Source: Mycoplasma anserisalpingitidis
GTDB lineage: Bacteria > Bacillota_I > Bacilli_A > Mycoplasmatales > Metamycoplasmataceae
NCBI RefSeq assembly: GCF_007859615.1
Contig: NZ_CP042295.1
Coordinates: forward strand, 558,001 to 622,000
DNA length: 64,000 nucleotides
Reading direction: 5' to 3'
Shown here: positions 63,479 to 64,000 of the stretch, piece after piece
How the letters are laid out: each line of letters starts with the position of its first letter
Position numbering within the stretch: position 1 is the first letter of the stretch
Notes under the pieces: model-generated
What the model was told of the DNA's origin: nothing
What the model saw: only the letters and a program-made list of their open reading frames with translations
Databases searched by the model: none
Program-made: the position numbers and the translations under genes

Positions 63479-64000
63479 ATGAATAATACAAATAATATAT
63501 ATAATGATTTTATAAAAAATATAACTGATAACAACTTAGTTTTAACTGGTAGTTATTCATATAACATTAATTTTAAGAAAAATAAATTTAAATTTAACGA
63601 TATTGATTTTATTTCTTTAGGTAATCATGAATTTATAGATTTTTCAAAAGATCTAGACATTGAAATGATTTTTAACGATAATTTTGTAACTAAAGCCATA
63701 TTGAAAGAATATTTGAATTTTGAAATAATATATATGAGTTTAATTCCTAAAAAGTATGTTAAGGAAATAGATGGAATTAAATTAGTTAATAAGAATTGGA
63801 CATTTATAAGTAAAATTATTCAATTGATATGTTTAATTTTAGATAACACTAGAGAAGAAAAAATAAATAAAGTTTTTAATGATTTAATGCTAATGTATAA
63901 CGATTGATACATTAAATTATTCAGTTTAAACAAGATAAAATTAGTACATATTGCAGATATTGTTTTAATTTCTTCGTCGTTTTTTTGATTTTACAAACCG
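63479..64000 (+). CDS. Nucleotidyltransferase-like protein (AbiEii type?), partial
   Basis: First 174 residues of a gene that runs off the window. The start region LVLTGSYSYNINFKKNKFKF followed by NDIDFISLG fits the GS...DxD nucleotidyltransferase core: Gly-Ser in a turn, then the metal-binding DID pair. The later SKIIQLICLILDNTREEKINKVFNDLMLMY resembles the helix of AbiEii-like proteins that carries a KD/D pattern. AbiEii enzymes are toxin partners in abortive-infection systems, but whether an antitoxin gene is next to it lies outside the window. Moderately uncertain. Confidence 0.45.

Overview
The window is a stretch of a low-GC mollicute chromosome, most likely from the hominis-group mycoplasmas (Mycoplasmopsis/Metamycoplasma type). 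The main evidence is that nearly every long reading frame crosses in-frame TGA codons at conserved tryptophan positions, so UGA is read as Trp (genetic code 4). All coordinates below use that code. Other supporting signs are the very high A+T content, lipoproteins with mycoplasma-type signal peptides, a threonyl-tRNA synthetase without a TGS domain, ECF transporters and a heterodimeric ABC exporter. The species cannot be named from the sequence alone.

Layout. 1-6839 (minus) is a sugar-type ABC importer operon: membrane protein, binding lipoprotein with a premature TAA, second membrane protein, a 993-residue MalF-like permease with a giant coiled-coil extension, and a MalG-like permease cut by the window edge. 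7.1-11.7 kb holds a membrane protein lacking a normal start, rpsT, and a minus operon rsmE - small membrane protein - upp - coaBC - coaX. 12.1-15.1 kb is a 979-residue repeat-containing lipoprotein whose promoter carries an 18-nt poly-T tract (poly-A on the plus strand). 15.2-22.1 kb is a minus block of two ABC exporter halves, a small membrane protein, thrS and trpS. 22.5-30.7 kb has tRNA-Leu and tRNA-Lys, a lipoprotein, an ECF S component, a pseudouridine synthase, and the conserved glyS-dnaG-rpoD-Nif3-like cluster.

30.7-34.9 kb is accessory: a dNMP kinase and YqaJ-type nuclease pair (phage-like), a structured RNA ahead of a decayed DUF3800 gene, a Fic-family gene under a palindromic operator, and inverted repeats that look like insertion-sequence ends. 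34.9-37.9 kb carries NfeD/SPFH membrane proteins, whiA and tdk. 37.9-43.4 kb is one 1825-residue surface protein with a PI-PLC catalytic domain, a helical rod, a 50-residue tandem-repeat stalk and a C-terminal membrane anchor. 43.4-49.5 kb holds rnhB, ecfA1-ecfA2-ecfT, rnhC, a HAD phosphatase, tRNA-Ile, rpsI and rplM.

49.7-53.1 kb contains a cation/proton antiporter preceded by a fluoride riboswitch with an intrinsic terminator, an ASCH-HAD fusion protein and a ROK kinase. 53.2-55.2 kb is a small nuclease island: a PBECR4-like protein with an uncharacterised structured RNA leader, and a membrane-anchored Mrr-like endonuclease. 55.5-61.6 kb is housekeeping (secG, rnr, trmN6-like, metG, ABM protein, rpmG, secE, nusG). 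61.7-64 kb has two unknown proteins and a truncated nucleotidyltransferase-like gene.

Working together: translation genes (glyS, thrS, trpS, metG, tRNAs, ribosomal proteins, rRNA/tRNA modification), replication/transcription genes (dnaG, rpoD, nusG, whiA, RNases HII/HIII/R), salvage (upp, tdk, dNMP kinase) and import (ABC and ECF systems) fit a parasitic minimal cell. The large surface proteins and the accessory nuclease/Fic regions are the host-facing and variable parts. Many operons appear to start with a -10 box 7-13 nt before the ATG, suggesting leaderless mRNAs.
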